Shown here: positions 12,443-21,861 of the stretch, one piece after another
Position numbering within the stretch: the stretch's first letter is position 1
How the letters are laid out: each line of letters starts with the position of its first letter
Source of the DNA: Methylophaga sp. OBS1
Lineage (GTDB): Bacteria > Pseudomonadota > Gammaproteobacteria > Nitrosococcales > Methylophagaceae
DNA: 52,425 bases
Assembly: GCF_026319365.1 (NCBI RefSeq)
Contig: NZ_JAPDMS010000008.1
Coordinates: 1-52,425 of the forward strand
Direction: 5' to 3'
Notes under the pieces: model-generated
Seen by the model: the letters and a program-made list of their open reading frames with translations, nothing else
Told to the model about the DNA's origin: nothing
The model's database searches: none
Made by a program: the position numbers and the translations under genes

Positions 12443-13285
12443 CTAGTTATATTCAAGCTGCAACAACCCCAGAATGGCTTCCAGACCATTGTGATTGATG
12501 GCTGTATCCGCCTGAGCCTGTACCTTGGGTTTGGCATGGTATGCCACACTCAAACCGGCCGGCTCCATCATTATTAAGTCATTGGCACCATCGCCAACGG
12601 CAATCGCCTGCTTTGAATTCAAGCCGAGCCGCTCACAGCATTGCTGCAGAAAGTCAGCCTTAGCTTGTGCACCACAAATGGGGCCGTCGACTTCTCCGGT
12701 CAGTTTGCCGTCTTTTTCTGCCAACACATTCGCCTGGGTGAAATCCAGACCCAAACGCTGCTTGAGCCGGTCGGTAAAAAAGGTAAATCCACCTGACACC
12801 AATGCCAGCTTGATACCCTTTGCTTTCAGCGTTTCCACCATCACCTCGGCCCCCGGATTAAGTTGCAGGCGCTCGTCATAAACTCGCTCCAGCACCGATA
12901 CATCAAGACCTTTTAACAAAGACACGCGTTTTCTGAGCGAAGTTTCGAAATCGATTTCGCCCTGCATGGCTGCTTCGGTAATCTCGGCGACCTGAGGTTT
13001 GATGTTCATAAAATCGGCTATTTCATCGATACACTCGATACTGATCAATGTCGAATCCATATCCGTCACCAGCAGGCCTGGCTGAATATCGGCAAAAGCT
13101 TCCGGCAGGGCATTGATGTCAAAATCAAACTCTTGACGCAGGCTGTGCAGGTTTTCCTGGCTGATATTGACCGACTCAATAACGGCAAACTTTTGCCGCC
13201 AGTTCAGCTCGCCGCTGAAGTCATGCGCAATCGTCTCGGCCTGTTGCCGGTTCAGGGTGGCTCCCTGCAGGATGAGTTGAGTCAT
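12443..13285 (-). CDS. serB: Phosphoserine phosphatase
   Basis: 280 residues, HAD superfamily. It hydrolyses O-phosphoserine, the last step of serine synthesis. Motif I is D75-M-D77-S78-T (nucleophile and acid/base aspartates), motif II is VSGGF, and motif IV is GDGANDLIM. The first ~70 residues are the weakly conserved regulatory N-domain found in gammaproteobacterial SerB. A terminator for the upstream ppa gene stands before its start, so serB has its own promoter or depends on read-through. glyA, which uses the serine, is elsewhere in the window. Confidence 0.96.
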   Translation of the reverse strand: MTQLILQGATLNRQQAETIAHDFSGELNWRQKFAVIESVNISQENLHSLRQEFDFDINALPEAFADIQPGLLVTDMDSTLISIECIDEIADFMNIKPQVAEITEAAMQGEIDFETSLRKRVSLLKGLDVSVLERVYDERLQLNPGAEVMVETLKAKGIKLALVSGGFTFFTDRLKQRLGLDFTQANVLAEKDGKLTGEVDGPICGAQAKADFLQQCCERLGLNSKQAIAVGDGANDLIMMEPAGLSVAYHAKPKVQAQADTAINHNGLEAILGLLQLEYN

Positions 13286-13300
13286 GTTTATTCGCTTTAT

Positions 13301-13335
13301 AAAAAAACGGCGAGACTGAACGCTCAGCTCGCCGG
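13301..13335 (-). terminator. Rho-independent terminator after ppa
   Basis: On the minus strand a stem CGGCGAG/CTCGCCG (arms 13328-13334 and 13308-13314) with an inner CTGA/TCAG extension is followed by seven U residues (13307-13301). It lies just beyond the ppa stop. Confidence 0.9.
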
Positions 13336-13358
13336 TTAAATGAATACTGAATTTATGA

Positions 13359-13898
13359 TTAGAATTGCGGTTTCACGGGTGCCGCTTTGAAGCGCTCGAC
13401 ACTGGCCACAATTTCCTGCTCGGCTTCAGATTTACCTACCCAGCCTTCGATTTTGACCCACTTGTTCTTTTCCAGATCTTTGTAGTGTTCAAAGAAGTGG
13501 GCCAGTTGATCCAGCAGCAGTTTGGAGACATCACCAATGTCATTGATGTGGTCATACATTTTGTCGTGAGGCACCGCGATCACTTTGGCGTCTTCACCCG
13601 ATTCATCGGTCATTTTCAGCATGCCAACCGGACGGCAAGCAACCACCGAGCCGCTGATCAAAGCATAGGGGCTCATCACCAGCACATCGACCGGATCGCC
13701 GTCGTCAGACAAAGTGTGTGGAATGTAGCCGTAGTTCGTAGGGTAGAACATCGCCGTATTCATGAAGCGATCAACAAACAAGGCACCGGTTTCTTTGTCG
13801 ACTTCATACTTCACCGGATCGGAATGTGAAGGAATTTCGATGATGACGTTAACGTCCTGCGGCAGGTTCTTGCCCGATCCAACACGGTCGAGATTCAT
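13359..13898 (-). CDS. ppa: Soluble inorganic pyrophosphatase, family I
   Basis: 179 residues. Hydrolyses pyrophosphate to phosphate in the cytoplasm, pulling biosynthetic reactions forward. Family I signature DGDPVDVLV is at about 66-74, and the metal ligands of the YGYIPHT and [10 protein letters not shown] stretches are present. The length is typical of bacterial hexameric enzymes. A membrane pyrophosphatase, hppA, stands 1.2 kb away, so the organism has both a dissipative and an energy-conserving enzyme for the same substrate. Followed by a strong terminator. Confidence 0.97.
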   Translation of the reverse strand: MNLDRVGSGKNLPQDVNVIIEIPSHSDPVKYEVDKETGALFVDRFMNTAMFYPTNYGYIPHTLSDDGDPVDVLVMSPYALISGSVVACRPVGMLKMTDESGEDAKVIAVPHDKMYDHINDIGDVSKLLLDQLAHFFEHYKDLEKNKWVKIEGWVGKSEAEQEIVASVERFKAAPVKPQF

Positions 13899-13991
13899 AG
13901 CGGTAATGCTCCAGTTGTTGAGTTTGAATAAATCCGCTGATTATAGAAGAAAAAGCAGCCGGATTAAACTCAACCGGAGTGGAATCTGTGC

Positions 13992-14162
13992 TTATTCCTC
14001 GAGTGGAATCATTTCAAAGTCTTCCTTAGGCGCACCGCAATCCGGACAAATCCAGTCGTCGGGGACATCCTCCCAGGCTGTGCCGGGCATGATGCCCTCT
14101 TCAGGCATACCTTCGGCCTCATCGTAGACAAAGCCGCATATGGTACAAATCCACTTCCTCAT
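13992..14162 (-). CDS. Rubredoxin
   Basis: 56 residues, too short for most gene lists but unambiguous. It carries the two Cys-x2-Cys iron knuckles: CTICG near residues 6-10 and CPDCGAPK near 39-46, with the conserved WEDVPDDW between them. It would hold one iron atom and carry single electrons in the cytoplasm; the partner is not evident from the neighbours. GGAGGTG lies 6 bases before ATG 14162, an excellent ribosome binding site. It sits 20 bases beyond the TauE/SafE permease stop, so the two may be co-transcribed. Confidence 0.96.
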   Translation of the reverse strand: MRKWICTICGFVYDEAEGMPEEGIMPGTAWEDVPDDWICPDCGAPKEDFEMIPLEE

Positions 14163-14182
14163 GATGACACCTCCGCTTTAAA

Positions 14183-14977
14183 TTAACCGCGGCTGAGCAG
14201 CATCAGCCCCACCGCCAGCAGCAGCAAAGAGAATAACTGACTCAGTTTTCTGTGTGATAAATGCCTGGCCAGCTTGGCTCCCTGCGGCGCCATAAACACG
14301 CTGGTCAGGATAATGCCGATAAAGGCCTGCCAATGAACAAAGCCGGTCAACCACTCGCCTTTTATTTCATGCACCTGCGTGCCCATCCAGATAAAGCCTA
14401 TCACGCCACTGACTGCAATGGGGAAGCCACAGGCTGCCGCGGTACCCACCGCTTTCTGCATGGACTGCCCCGCCATTGCTAGATAGGGTACCACCAGCGT
14501 GCCGCCGCCAATCCCGACCATGGCGGAAATGACACCGGTGAGTGTGCCGAAAAGATTCATAAACAGCTTTGAGAGCAGTTTTGATGATAAGGCCTGTGGT
14601 GGAGGCAGCCACATTCTGCCCGCCATCAGAATCGCAAACACCCCAAACAGCGTTTGCAAAACACTACTGGATAAGTTCGCCGCTATCACCGCGCCCCCCA
14701 GACTGCCGACCATCAATCCTGGTGTCAGACGGCCAACCAGGGGCCATTGGGTCGTACCGTAACCATGGTGTGCCCGCATTGACGATAATGAGGTGACCGT
14801 AATAGTCATTAATGAAGTGCCGATGGCAACATGAATAGCGATCTCAGCTGACATGCCCTGCCAGCTGAACACCGTCACCAGAATGGGCACAATAATCAAA
14901 CCACCGCCAATGCCGAACAGGCCCGCGGTAAAGCCGGCAATAACGCCCGCCAGGGCAAAACTCAGCCATTCAAGCAT
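14183..14977 (-). CDS. TauE/SafE family membrane permease
   Basis: 264 residues from ATG 14977, about eight hydrophobic segments in two repeated halves, each opening with the family's glycine-rich motif: GLFGIGGGLIIVP near residues 18-30 and AMVGIGGGTLVVPYLAM in the second half. Members export or import sulfite, sulfoacetate or other organosulfur anions; the substrate here cannot be read. The open frame extends 33 codons further upstream, but TGGAGAA lies about 10 bases before ATG 14977 and the extension would be a non-homologous soluble tail, so the shorter form is chosen. It is divergent from hppA. Confidence 0.88.
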   Translation of the reverse strand: MLEWLSFALAGVIAGFTAGLFGIGGGLIIVPILVTVFSWQGMSAEIAIHVAIGTSLMTITVTSLSSMRAHHGYGTTQWPLVGRLTPGLMVGSLGGAVIAANLSSSVLQTLFGVFAILMAGRMWLPPPQALSSKLLSKLFMNLFGTLTGVISAMVGIGGGTLVVPYLAMAGQSMQKAVGTAAACGFPIAVSGVIGFIWMGTQVHEIKGEWLTGFVHWQAFIGIILTSVFMAPQGAKLARHLSHRKLSQLFSLLLLAVGLMLLSRG

Positions 14978-15117
14978 CAATTTCTGTTCTCCAGAGGGCC
15001 AAAGCCCTGACTTTACTTGCCGATACGATACAGGTATAAAAAACCAAGCACCATCCAACCAAGCAAGGAGTTCCACCGCGCACGATTTTTTCTAACGATA
15101 ATAACGAGGTAAGACTT

Positions 15118-17130
<2,013 letters not shown>

Positions 17131-17144
17131 CAAACGAGACGGTC

Positions 17145-17170
17145 TTCCCCCTGTGCTTATGCAGGGGGAG
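17145..17170 (+). terminator. Hairpin after hppA, probable terminator
   Basis: Stem TCCCCCTG/CAGGGGGA with an 8-base loop, 15 bases after the hppA stop. The following sequence has an A-tract rather than a clean T-run, so termination may be inefficient or Rho-assisted. Confidence 0.55.
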
Positions 17171-17416
17171 GACAGTCAAAAAAGCTGGGTCGATCAATTT
17201 TTCTTGAATGCCCAATCCTGCCTGATTGCATAATCTGTGATTGAGTATTCAGACTTAAGGCTCCCTACTTGGGACAATCGTGTCTGATGAATCAATTGCA
17301 TTGTCAGCGTAAAGAACGTGACTGATGCTTATCCCTAATCACACCAGGTTGAATACCTGCCATTAATCCTTGAACATGACGAAGACGCTGATTGTTCACT
17401 CAATAAGGAGAACACT

Positions 17417-17584
17417 ATGCTAAGTTGGGCTTTAACATTTCTGATCATCGGTATTATCGCAGGGGCGTTGGGCCTGAGCGGCATTGCCGGCACTGCCACC
17501 AACATTGCCTGGATCTTATTCGTCATTGGCCTGGTCCTGGCCCTCATCTTCTTTGTCACCGGTCGCCGTCCACCACTCGATTAG
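17417..17584 (+). CDS. Small two-helix membrane protein, DUF1328 family
   Basis: 55 residues, [20 protein letters not shown] then a glycine/alanine/threonine turn and a second hydrophobic helix ending in GRRPPLD. This is the pattern of the DUF1328 (YtjA-like) family of small inner-membrane proteins; their function is unknown, though in relatives they are often stress-induced. AAGGAGAAC lies 5-6 bases before the ATG. A 286-base gap separates it from hppA, and its own terminator follows, so it is a single-gene unit. Confidence 0.85.
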   Translation: MLSWALTFLIIGIIAGALGLSGIAGTATNIAWILFVIGLVLALIFFVTGRRPPLD

Positions 17585-17608
17585 AGAGTGATGGCTGCCG
17601 ATACAAAC

Positions 17609-17648
17609 AAGGGGTCAAAATCGTTCGATTTTGACCCCTTTGATTTTT
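17609..17648 (+). terminator. Rho-independent terminator after DUF1328 gene
   Basis: A 15-bp perfect stem AAGGGGTCAAAATCG/CGATTTTGACCCCTT around a TT centre, followed by TGATTTTTT. It lies 24 bases after the DUF1328 stop. Confidence 0.88.
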
Positions 17649-17673
17649 TGGTGCTTTTTTATTGAAACGGTAG

Positions 17674-17738
17674 TGAAGCAAGTTGGGCTGATTTTATGAA
17701 GCCCAACGGCCTGAGAATGTTGGGCTTAGTGCTTCAAC
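17674..17738. repeat. Short nested hairpin repeat with TTGGGCTT motifs
   Basis: Ends TGAAGCA and TGCTTCA are inverted. Between them GTTGGGCT...AGCCCAAC forms a hairpin and a third TTGGGCTT copy follows. The same motif recurs near 8921-8942, so this is probably a dispersed non-coding hairpin repeat. Confidence 0.5.
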
Positions 17739-17820
17739 ACAACCCTAGAGCTAAAAGTATTCATTGCAAGAATTTGGGTTTTTACACTGACCCCAAATAC
17801 TACTCTGGACATAAATAAAC

Positions 17821-17892
17821 AGCTAACGCCGCGCTCTGCGGCAAATTTGGAGCGCAGCGGAAAACTTGTCCGACAGCAGCGCCTTGTTAAAT
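17821..17892 (-). other. attC-like recombination site of the HNH cassette
   Basis: Read on the minus strand, the first box is ATTTAAC (17892-17886), fitting RYYYAAC, and the last is GTTAGCT (17827-17821). Between them GCGCT-CTG-CGG pairs with its complement with two single-base bulges, and the centre is self-complementary, as in folded attC sites. The first box overlaps the stop of the HNH gene. It is the exact complement of GTTAAAT at the other end of the same cassette (18864-18858). Confidence 0.82.
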
Positions 17893-18863
17893 TTTCACGG
17901 TATCCGATTTACCACGATTGCAATCAAAACAGGTAAGTCGAATATTATGCTCTTCAGAGCTACCACCCTTGGCTACGGGGATAATATGATCGAACTCCAC
18001 CTCGTCGTCCCTGAGATGCTCGCCGCATTCTTGGCACGTATGATTATCTCTTCGTACTACTCTCATCTTAGTCTTGAAGGATATGTAGCGACCTCGTCGT
18101 CGCATATCACTTGATTCGGTTACCGTTTCACCGACAAATACAACTGGACATATATGCCCAAATGTACTGCACTGTAGATCAGTAAACGCTTCAGCGATTT
18201 CTTCTGGATAATCATCTGGGTTGTAACTATCTACTCGTTTCTGGAAGTCTTCCCTTCTTATTCTATCGAGAGGCTTTCTATTATCTTCGTAGCCTTCCTC
18301 TAGCTGTTTCTGAATACGCCCCATCTTTTCTGCTATTTTTCTTTCCATGAAAGCATCTATTTCGATCTCGTGAGTTTCCTCATCAAAACTGAATGGTACT
18401 TGGTAGTTTTGAATCCGACCAAGGTCGCCATTGCCTAATACATCTTCGATGCATGTAGCGTTTTCAAATCTCGCTTCGACCGAAAGCTCGTAAACAACGA
18501 GCTGGGCCAGTATTTGCGGATCTTCTTCCCATGAGTCTAATAGCTCTTGATAATAAGCCCTTCTCTGCTCAGTTAACGGAACCCTCTGCCCTATAACATC
18601 TTTTTCCAAGCAGTCTTTGAAGTATTCTAGTTGTGACTCAACACTTGACCTTAAAGGTGGTAACAGAGGTGACTGCTCCACAAAAGGTCCATACGGACAA
18701 TACTTTAGCTCCCAACATGGTTTGCATACGTGGGTAGAGCGCTTTTTCCAATGCTCTAAAACCTCTTCATCAGGTTGGTCCACATCGTATCCCAACCGTT
18801 CTTTTACGGTCGGATGAATTGGGATTTTCTTCTTTCTTGGCATGAGCCTAACTCTTAATTTAA
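17827..18863 (-). mobile_element. Integron-type gene cassette B (HNH-nuclease gene)
   Basis: 1037 bases from TTAAAT (18863) to the G of the GTTAGCT box (17827). It contains one gene that nearly fills the unit, followed by its attC. In the circular form the joined G plus TTAAAT would make GTTAAAT, the perfect partner of the ATTTAAC box, which is the hallmark of a true cassette. No integrase is in the window. The base composition is visibly more AT-rich than the flanking household genes. Confidence 0.8.
17887..18843 (-). CDS. HNH-endonuclease-like protein with N-terminal Cys motif, cassette-borne
   Basis: 318 residues from ATG 18843; an in-frame GTG at 18873 lies inside the neighbouring attC and is rejected as start. 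The C-terminus is an HNH nuclease: C270-x2-C273, D285-H286 (FDHIIPVAKGG), N300 and C305-x2-C308, giving a zinc knuckle around the beta-beta-alpha metal fold. The N-terminus carries C40-x2-C43-x5-C49 in a CKPCWELKYCPYG stretch, probably a second metal site; the middle is acidic and helical. It should cut DNA, but target and trigger are unknown. As a single-gene mobile cassette with a nuclease domain, a role in defence against phage or other DNA is plausible, not shown. There is only a weak ribosome binding site, as is common for cassette genes. Confidence 0.8.
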   Translation of the reverse strand: MPRKKKIPIHPTVKERLGYDVDQPDEEVLEHWKKRSTHVCKPCWELKYCPYGPFVEQSPLLPPLRSSVESQLEYFKDCLEKDVIGQRVPLTEQRRAYYQELLDSWEEDPQILAQLVVYELSVEARFENATCIEDVLGNGDLGRIQNYQVPFSFDEETHEIEIDAFMERKIAEKMGRIQKQLEEGYEDNRKPLDRIRREDFQKRVDSYNPDDYPEEIAEAFTDLQCSTFGHICPVVFVGETVTESSDMRRRGRYISFKTKMRVVRRDNHTCQECGEHLRDDEVEFDHIIPVAKGGSSEEHNIRLTCFDCNRGKSDTVKI

Positions 18864-18929
18864 CGCCACGCACACGAGCGTGAAAAGCGCGCAGCGGTTT
18901 TTGAGTCTTCGTGCTGCGACTTGTTATGT
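18858..18929 (-). other. attC-like recombination site of the 92-residue protein cassette
   Basis: On the minus strand it opens with ACATAAC (18929-18923) and closes with GTTAAAT (18864-18858). Just inside, CGCAGCACG pairs with CGTGTGCG with one extrahelical base, the typical bulged attC stem; the middle holds CGCTGCGCG. ACATAAC is the exact complement of GTTATGT at the start of the same cassette (19241-19235). Confidence 0.82.
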
Positions 18930-19240
18930 GCGACCATTTTCATAGTACGAATACCAAAGTTAACCCTGATACAAGCAACAAACAAAAGGCAACGCGAAGA
19001 TTTTTGCGTGCTTTGAGTAAAGTACTGCTCTTGGAATCATTAAGAACGCCACCAAAAACTACGGAAAAATACATGCCAAAATTGTAAGCAAGATTTGGAG
19101 AGCCCCAGTTTTCCCACGATTGAGTTTCTTCCTTTTTCCAAGCGTCCAGAAAACGTGCGGCAAGAACAATTACCGCCAAAAGCGAGCAAACAAATATAAA
19201 GATAGATGGCTCTCTCATTTGCCTCCCTATTTACACATAA
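18864..19240 (-). mobile_element. Integron-type gene cassette A (small membrane protein)
   Basis: 377 bases from TTATGT (19240) to the G at 18864. One gene, one attC, same orientation as cassette B and directly abutting it, so the two form a short array. The seven-base ends are perfect complements of each other, as expected if the unit once existed as a circle. Confidence 0.8.
18940..19218 (-). CDS. Small membrane protein of unknown function, cassette-borne
   Basis: 92 residues, not recognised. Two hydrophobic segments, about 5-23 (SIFIFVCSLLAVIVLAARFL) and 74-92 at the C-terminus, flank a polar middle (KKEETQSWENWGSPN and a Lys/Arg-rich LLKARKNLR). It is probably an inner-membrane hairpin protein with both ends on one side. 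GGGAGG lies only three bases before ATG 19218, a strong but tight site. The gene ends 11 bases before its attC. Function cannot be inferred; cassette proteins of this kind are mostly uncharacterised. Confidence 0.7.
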   Translation of the reverse strand: MREPSIFIFVCSLLAVIVLAARFLDAWKKEETQSWENWGSPNLAYNFGMYFSVVFGGVLNDSKSSTLLKARKNLRVAFCLLLVSGLTLVFVL

Positions 19241-19655
19241 CAGCCTGTTAATGAGGCCGTTGGCCTCATAATAATTATTATGAGGCGGTCTTTTAATTTT
19301 TCCGGAAAAGAAGCCGCAGCCTCGATAACAACCTGAAAATACGATAAAAATAATGCATCAATGCTTTTCTGCAATAACCGAATTGGGCTGAAAATAGGTG
19401 CAACTGTGGCTTTAGCGTTGAGGTTAGTCAGGGATGAGTTCGTTTGCATGTAAAAAGCTATCCGTTTCTATAGCCCAAATTGGTCGGACACGATATTAAA
19501 GGCATTATCCCTTTATCGTTAATGACTTGAATATTTCACAAGCCTGCACTTGAGGCAACCCCTCAAAATTTTGTGGTGAGCATCGTTTGCGCCTGGTCAC
19601 TGCCTGATTGATTGTGGGCGGCTGTGCCACATAATTACCCGAGACAGGTTAGGAT
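19241..19655. other. Gene-poor stretch upstream of the cassette array
   Basis: No convincing gene. It begins with TAACAGGCTGTTA across the cassette junction, then two overlapping palindromes at 19251-19286, followed on the plus strand by a T-rich run that could end plus-strand transcripts. No integrase fragment or second attC partner for the GTTATGT box was found. It should contain whatever promoter drives the cassettes (minus) and the MATE gene (plus). Confidence 0.5.
19251..19286. repeat. Two overlapping palindromes at the edge of the cassette array
   Basis: ATGAGGCC-GTT-GGCCTCAT (19251-19269) overlaps a perfect 24-base palindrome GCCTCATAATAA/TTATTATGAGGC (19263-19286). The shared arm can pair with only one partner at a time, so the two hairpins exclude each other. 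A CTTTTAATTTTT run follows on the plus strand. Confidence 0.7.
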
Positions 19656-19701
19656 ATGCGTTCACTCAATAACTCACGCAGACTCAACGTCGACAATCAC
19701 T

Positions 19702-21015
19702 TTGCAGAATAACAGCATCACACATCAAAAAATCTGGGCGATTGCCGGGCCGATGATTCTGGCCAATTTATCGACGCCGCTGCTGGGTATGGTCGATACA
19801 GCGGTGGTCGGTCATCTGAATTCGCCTGTTTATCTCGGGGCGGTGGCACTGGGCAGCATGTTGTTTACCTTCCTGTTCTGGGGCTTTGGTTTCCTGCGCA
19901 TGGTGACCACAGGCCTGACCTCACAGGCGCATGTCAATGCGGAGCATGGCAGTCCCAGAGATGTATTGCTTCAGTCCGGTCTGCTGGCAATGATCATTGC
20001 GGCGCTGTTGCTGCTGTTACAGGCACCCATTGGCTGGCTGGCTTTTAATATCATTGATGGCAGCGCTGAAGTTATCGCCCAGGCCGAGCAATACTATGCC
20101 ATTAGAATCTGGGGGGCCCCCGCTACTCTGATCAACTATGCCATTCTCGGTTGGCTGATTGGTCTGTCTGCCTCCCGATCTGCGCTGGCAGTCGTACTAG
20201 TCATTAACCTCAGTAATATCGTTTTCGACCTGCTACTGGTGAATGGTTTTGGCATGAAGGCCGATGGTGTCGCGCTAGCTTCGGTGATTGCCGAATATAC
20301 CGGGCTTATTTTTGCTATTTTCCTGCTACAGAAACGCCAGCTGAAATTACATGAAGTGAAGCTGCTCGACGAGTTTCGCTTTATGCTGGCCAACCGGCAT
20401 CATCTCAACCTGCATGGCAATTTTATGCTGAGAACGCTGTGCTTGATTTTCAGCTTTGCCTTTTTCACCAACCAGGGTGCCCAGGTGGGCGATACCACGC
20501 TGGCAGCCAATATGGTGTTGCTTAACTTCATCACTTTTATGGCGTTTGTGCTTGATGGCTTTGCCAATGCCACCGAAGTGATGACAGGACAGGCCATTGG
20601 TCATAATAATGCCCTTATGCTCAAGCGAAGCCTGGTCCTCAACGGCTTCTGGTCATTATCGACAGCGGCTGTGTTCAGTCTGGTTTACTGGTTGTTTGGG
20701 CTTGAGATCATTGCGCTGCTGACCAGCATCGATAGCGTGGCCGGGATGGCGGCTGATTATCGACTTTGGGTCGTGCTTGCCCCCTGGCTCGGGGTCTGGT
20801 CCTATCTGTTTGATGGCTTTTTTGTCGGCGCTACACTGGGGCGGGAAATGCGGAACACCATGCTTTTTTCCACGTTCTGCTGCTATCTACCGGCCTGGTA
20901 TCTGATGCAAGACTGGGGCAATCACGGCTTGTGGGCTGCCTTGATGGTGCTGCTCGCAGCCAGAGGTCTGAGCCAGAGCGTGTATCTGCCCGGCGTGATA
21001 CGGCGTCTTAATTAG
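19702..21015 (+). CDS. MATE family efflux transporter, DinF type
   Basis: About 437 residues with twelve membrane segments; it matches the DinF branch of the MATE family, with the N-terminal stretch GPMILANLSTPLLGMVDTAV and VGHLNSPVYLGAVALG. MATE proteins export drugs or metabolites in exchange for Na+ or H+. The start is uncertain: the frame is open from TTG 19612, with GTG 19624 and TTG 19702 as alternatives and no ATG. TTG 19702 gives the length nearest to relatives and overlaps a short upstream reading frame. No clear ribosome binding site precedes any of them. The 3' end overlaps the convergent small gene by four bases. Confidence 0.85.
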   Translation: MQNNSITHQKIWAIAGPMILANLSTPLLGMVDTAVVGHLNSPVYLGAVALGSMLFTFLFWGFGFLRMVTTGLTSQAHVNAEHGSPRDVLLQSGLLAMIIAALLLLLQAPIGWLAFNIIDGSAEVIAQAEQYYAIRIWGAPATLINYAILGWLIGLSASRSALAVVLVINLSNIVFDLLLVNGFGMKADGVALASVIAEYTGLIFAIFLLQKRQLKLHEVKLLDEFRFMLANRHHLNLHGNFMLRTLCLIFSFAFFTNQGAQVGDTTLAANMVLLNFITFMAFVLDGFANATEVMTGQAIGHNNALMLKRSLVLNGFWSLSTAAVFSLVYWLFGLEIIALLTSIDSVAGMAADYRLWVVLAPWLGVWSYLFDGFFVGATLGREMRNTMLFSTFCCYLPAWYLMQDWGNHGLWAALMVLLAARGLSQSVYLPGVIRRLN

Positions 21016-21212
21016 GGGCTGGTGCCGGCATCCCACACGGAGTGGTGATCTTTGCGTCTGTCTTCAATCTGGCGACGGTCGTCTTTATCTGGTTCAAAGC
21101 GAATCATATCCCGTCTGTCCTCGCCTGAACGACGCTGTTGCTTGCGTCTCTCTTTACCGCTCCTGACGCTTCCCGCGTTATCACCTGCTTTTGATTCATC
21201 ATAATGAGTCAT
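21012..21212 (-). CDS. Small highly charged hypothetical protein
   Basis: 66 residues, MTHYDESKAGDNAGSVRSGK followed by Arg/Asp-rich repeats of the type RRSGEDRR and RRQIEDRRKDHH. No domain is recognised; it is very hydrophilic and probably disordered or nucleic-acid/anion-binding. GGGAGA lies 6 bases before ATG 21212, supporting that it is real. It is convergent with the MATE gene and overlaps its last four bases. Short proteins with RRxxxDRR repeats are common in gammaproteobacteria, but I cannot give a function. Confidence 0.6.
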   Translation of the reverse strand: MTHYDESKAGDNAGSVRSGKERRKQQRRSGEDRRDMIRFEPDKDDRRQIEDRRKDHHSVWDAGTSP

Positions 21213-21393
21213 GACTGATCTCCCGCTGTTTAGTTTGAAATTACCCCCGCGTTTGAAATCTTGTCAACCAACAGGGCGGCCGTCATTTCCTGGGTTTCGC
21301 TCCCAGTCCTGTTTATTAGGTGCTTGAAAGCTGTATGACATTTGATGATTATCCGCTTTGGCGTAAAATGATTTTTATTTCTGAGGTGCAACT

Positions 21394-21849
21394 ATGCGTG
21401 TCCCTGGTTTTGTCAGGCTCAGTCTGCTGTCGGCGACTTTGCTACTTGCTTCAGGCGTTAACGCCGAAATCTACAAATGGGTCGATGAGAATGGTCAGAC
21501 TCACTACACGCAACAGCCGCCCGCATCAGGACAGGCTGAAACCATCCAGGTCCCGCCACCACCACCTATAGATGACACAGCTGCTGAAGTTCAGGAATTG
21601 ATTGAGCAACAGGAAGCCGCTGAAAAATCAGCCCGGGAAGCAGAACAGGAACAGCAACAGGAAGCAGAGCGACAGGCGGCTATACAGAAAAACTGTGAGA
21701 TCGCACAGGCCAACCTGAAGTTGTATCAGGATAATCCCGGACGACGAATGATGGATGAAGCAGGTAACGTTTACCGGCTCACTGAAGAAGAAAGACAGCA
21801 AAAAATTGAAGAATCACGGCAACAGATTGAAGAGTTTTGCCAGCAATAA
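21394..21849 (+). CDS. DUF4124-domain secreted protein with coiled-coil
   Basis: 151 residues. Signal peptide about 1-24 (ends VNA), then the DUF4124 core EIYKWVDENGQTHYTQQPP at about 25-43, a Pro-rich hinge (PPPPP), and a long Glu/Gln/Ala coiled coil at about 62-105; a Cys pair (C109, C149) may form a disulfide. DUF4124 proteins are periplasmic or envelope-associated and functionally undefined. GAGGTG lies five bases before ATG 21394. The 21862 gene follows 12 bases later and may be co-transcribed. Confidence 0.85.
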   Translation: MRVPGFVRLSLLSATLLLASGVNAEIYKWVDENGQTHYTQQPPASGQAETIQVPPPPPIDDTAAEVQELIEQQEAAEKSAREAEQEQQQEAERQAAIQKNCEIAQANLKLYQDNPGRRMMDEAGNVYRLTEEERQQKIEESRQQIEEFCQQ

Positions 21850-21861
21850 AAGGAGAACGAG

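Noticed and set aside
18844..18873. GTG 18873 as start of the HNH gene
   Set aside because: It lies inside the attC of the neighbouring cassette; ATG 18843 just after the boundary is the expected cassette start.
19231..19449. 72-residue minus-strand reading frame upstream of the cassettes
   Set aside because: It has no ribosome binding site, runs through the palindromes and across the cassette junction, and has no recognised domain; it is probably not a gene.
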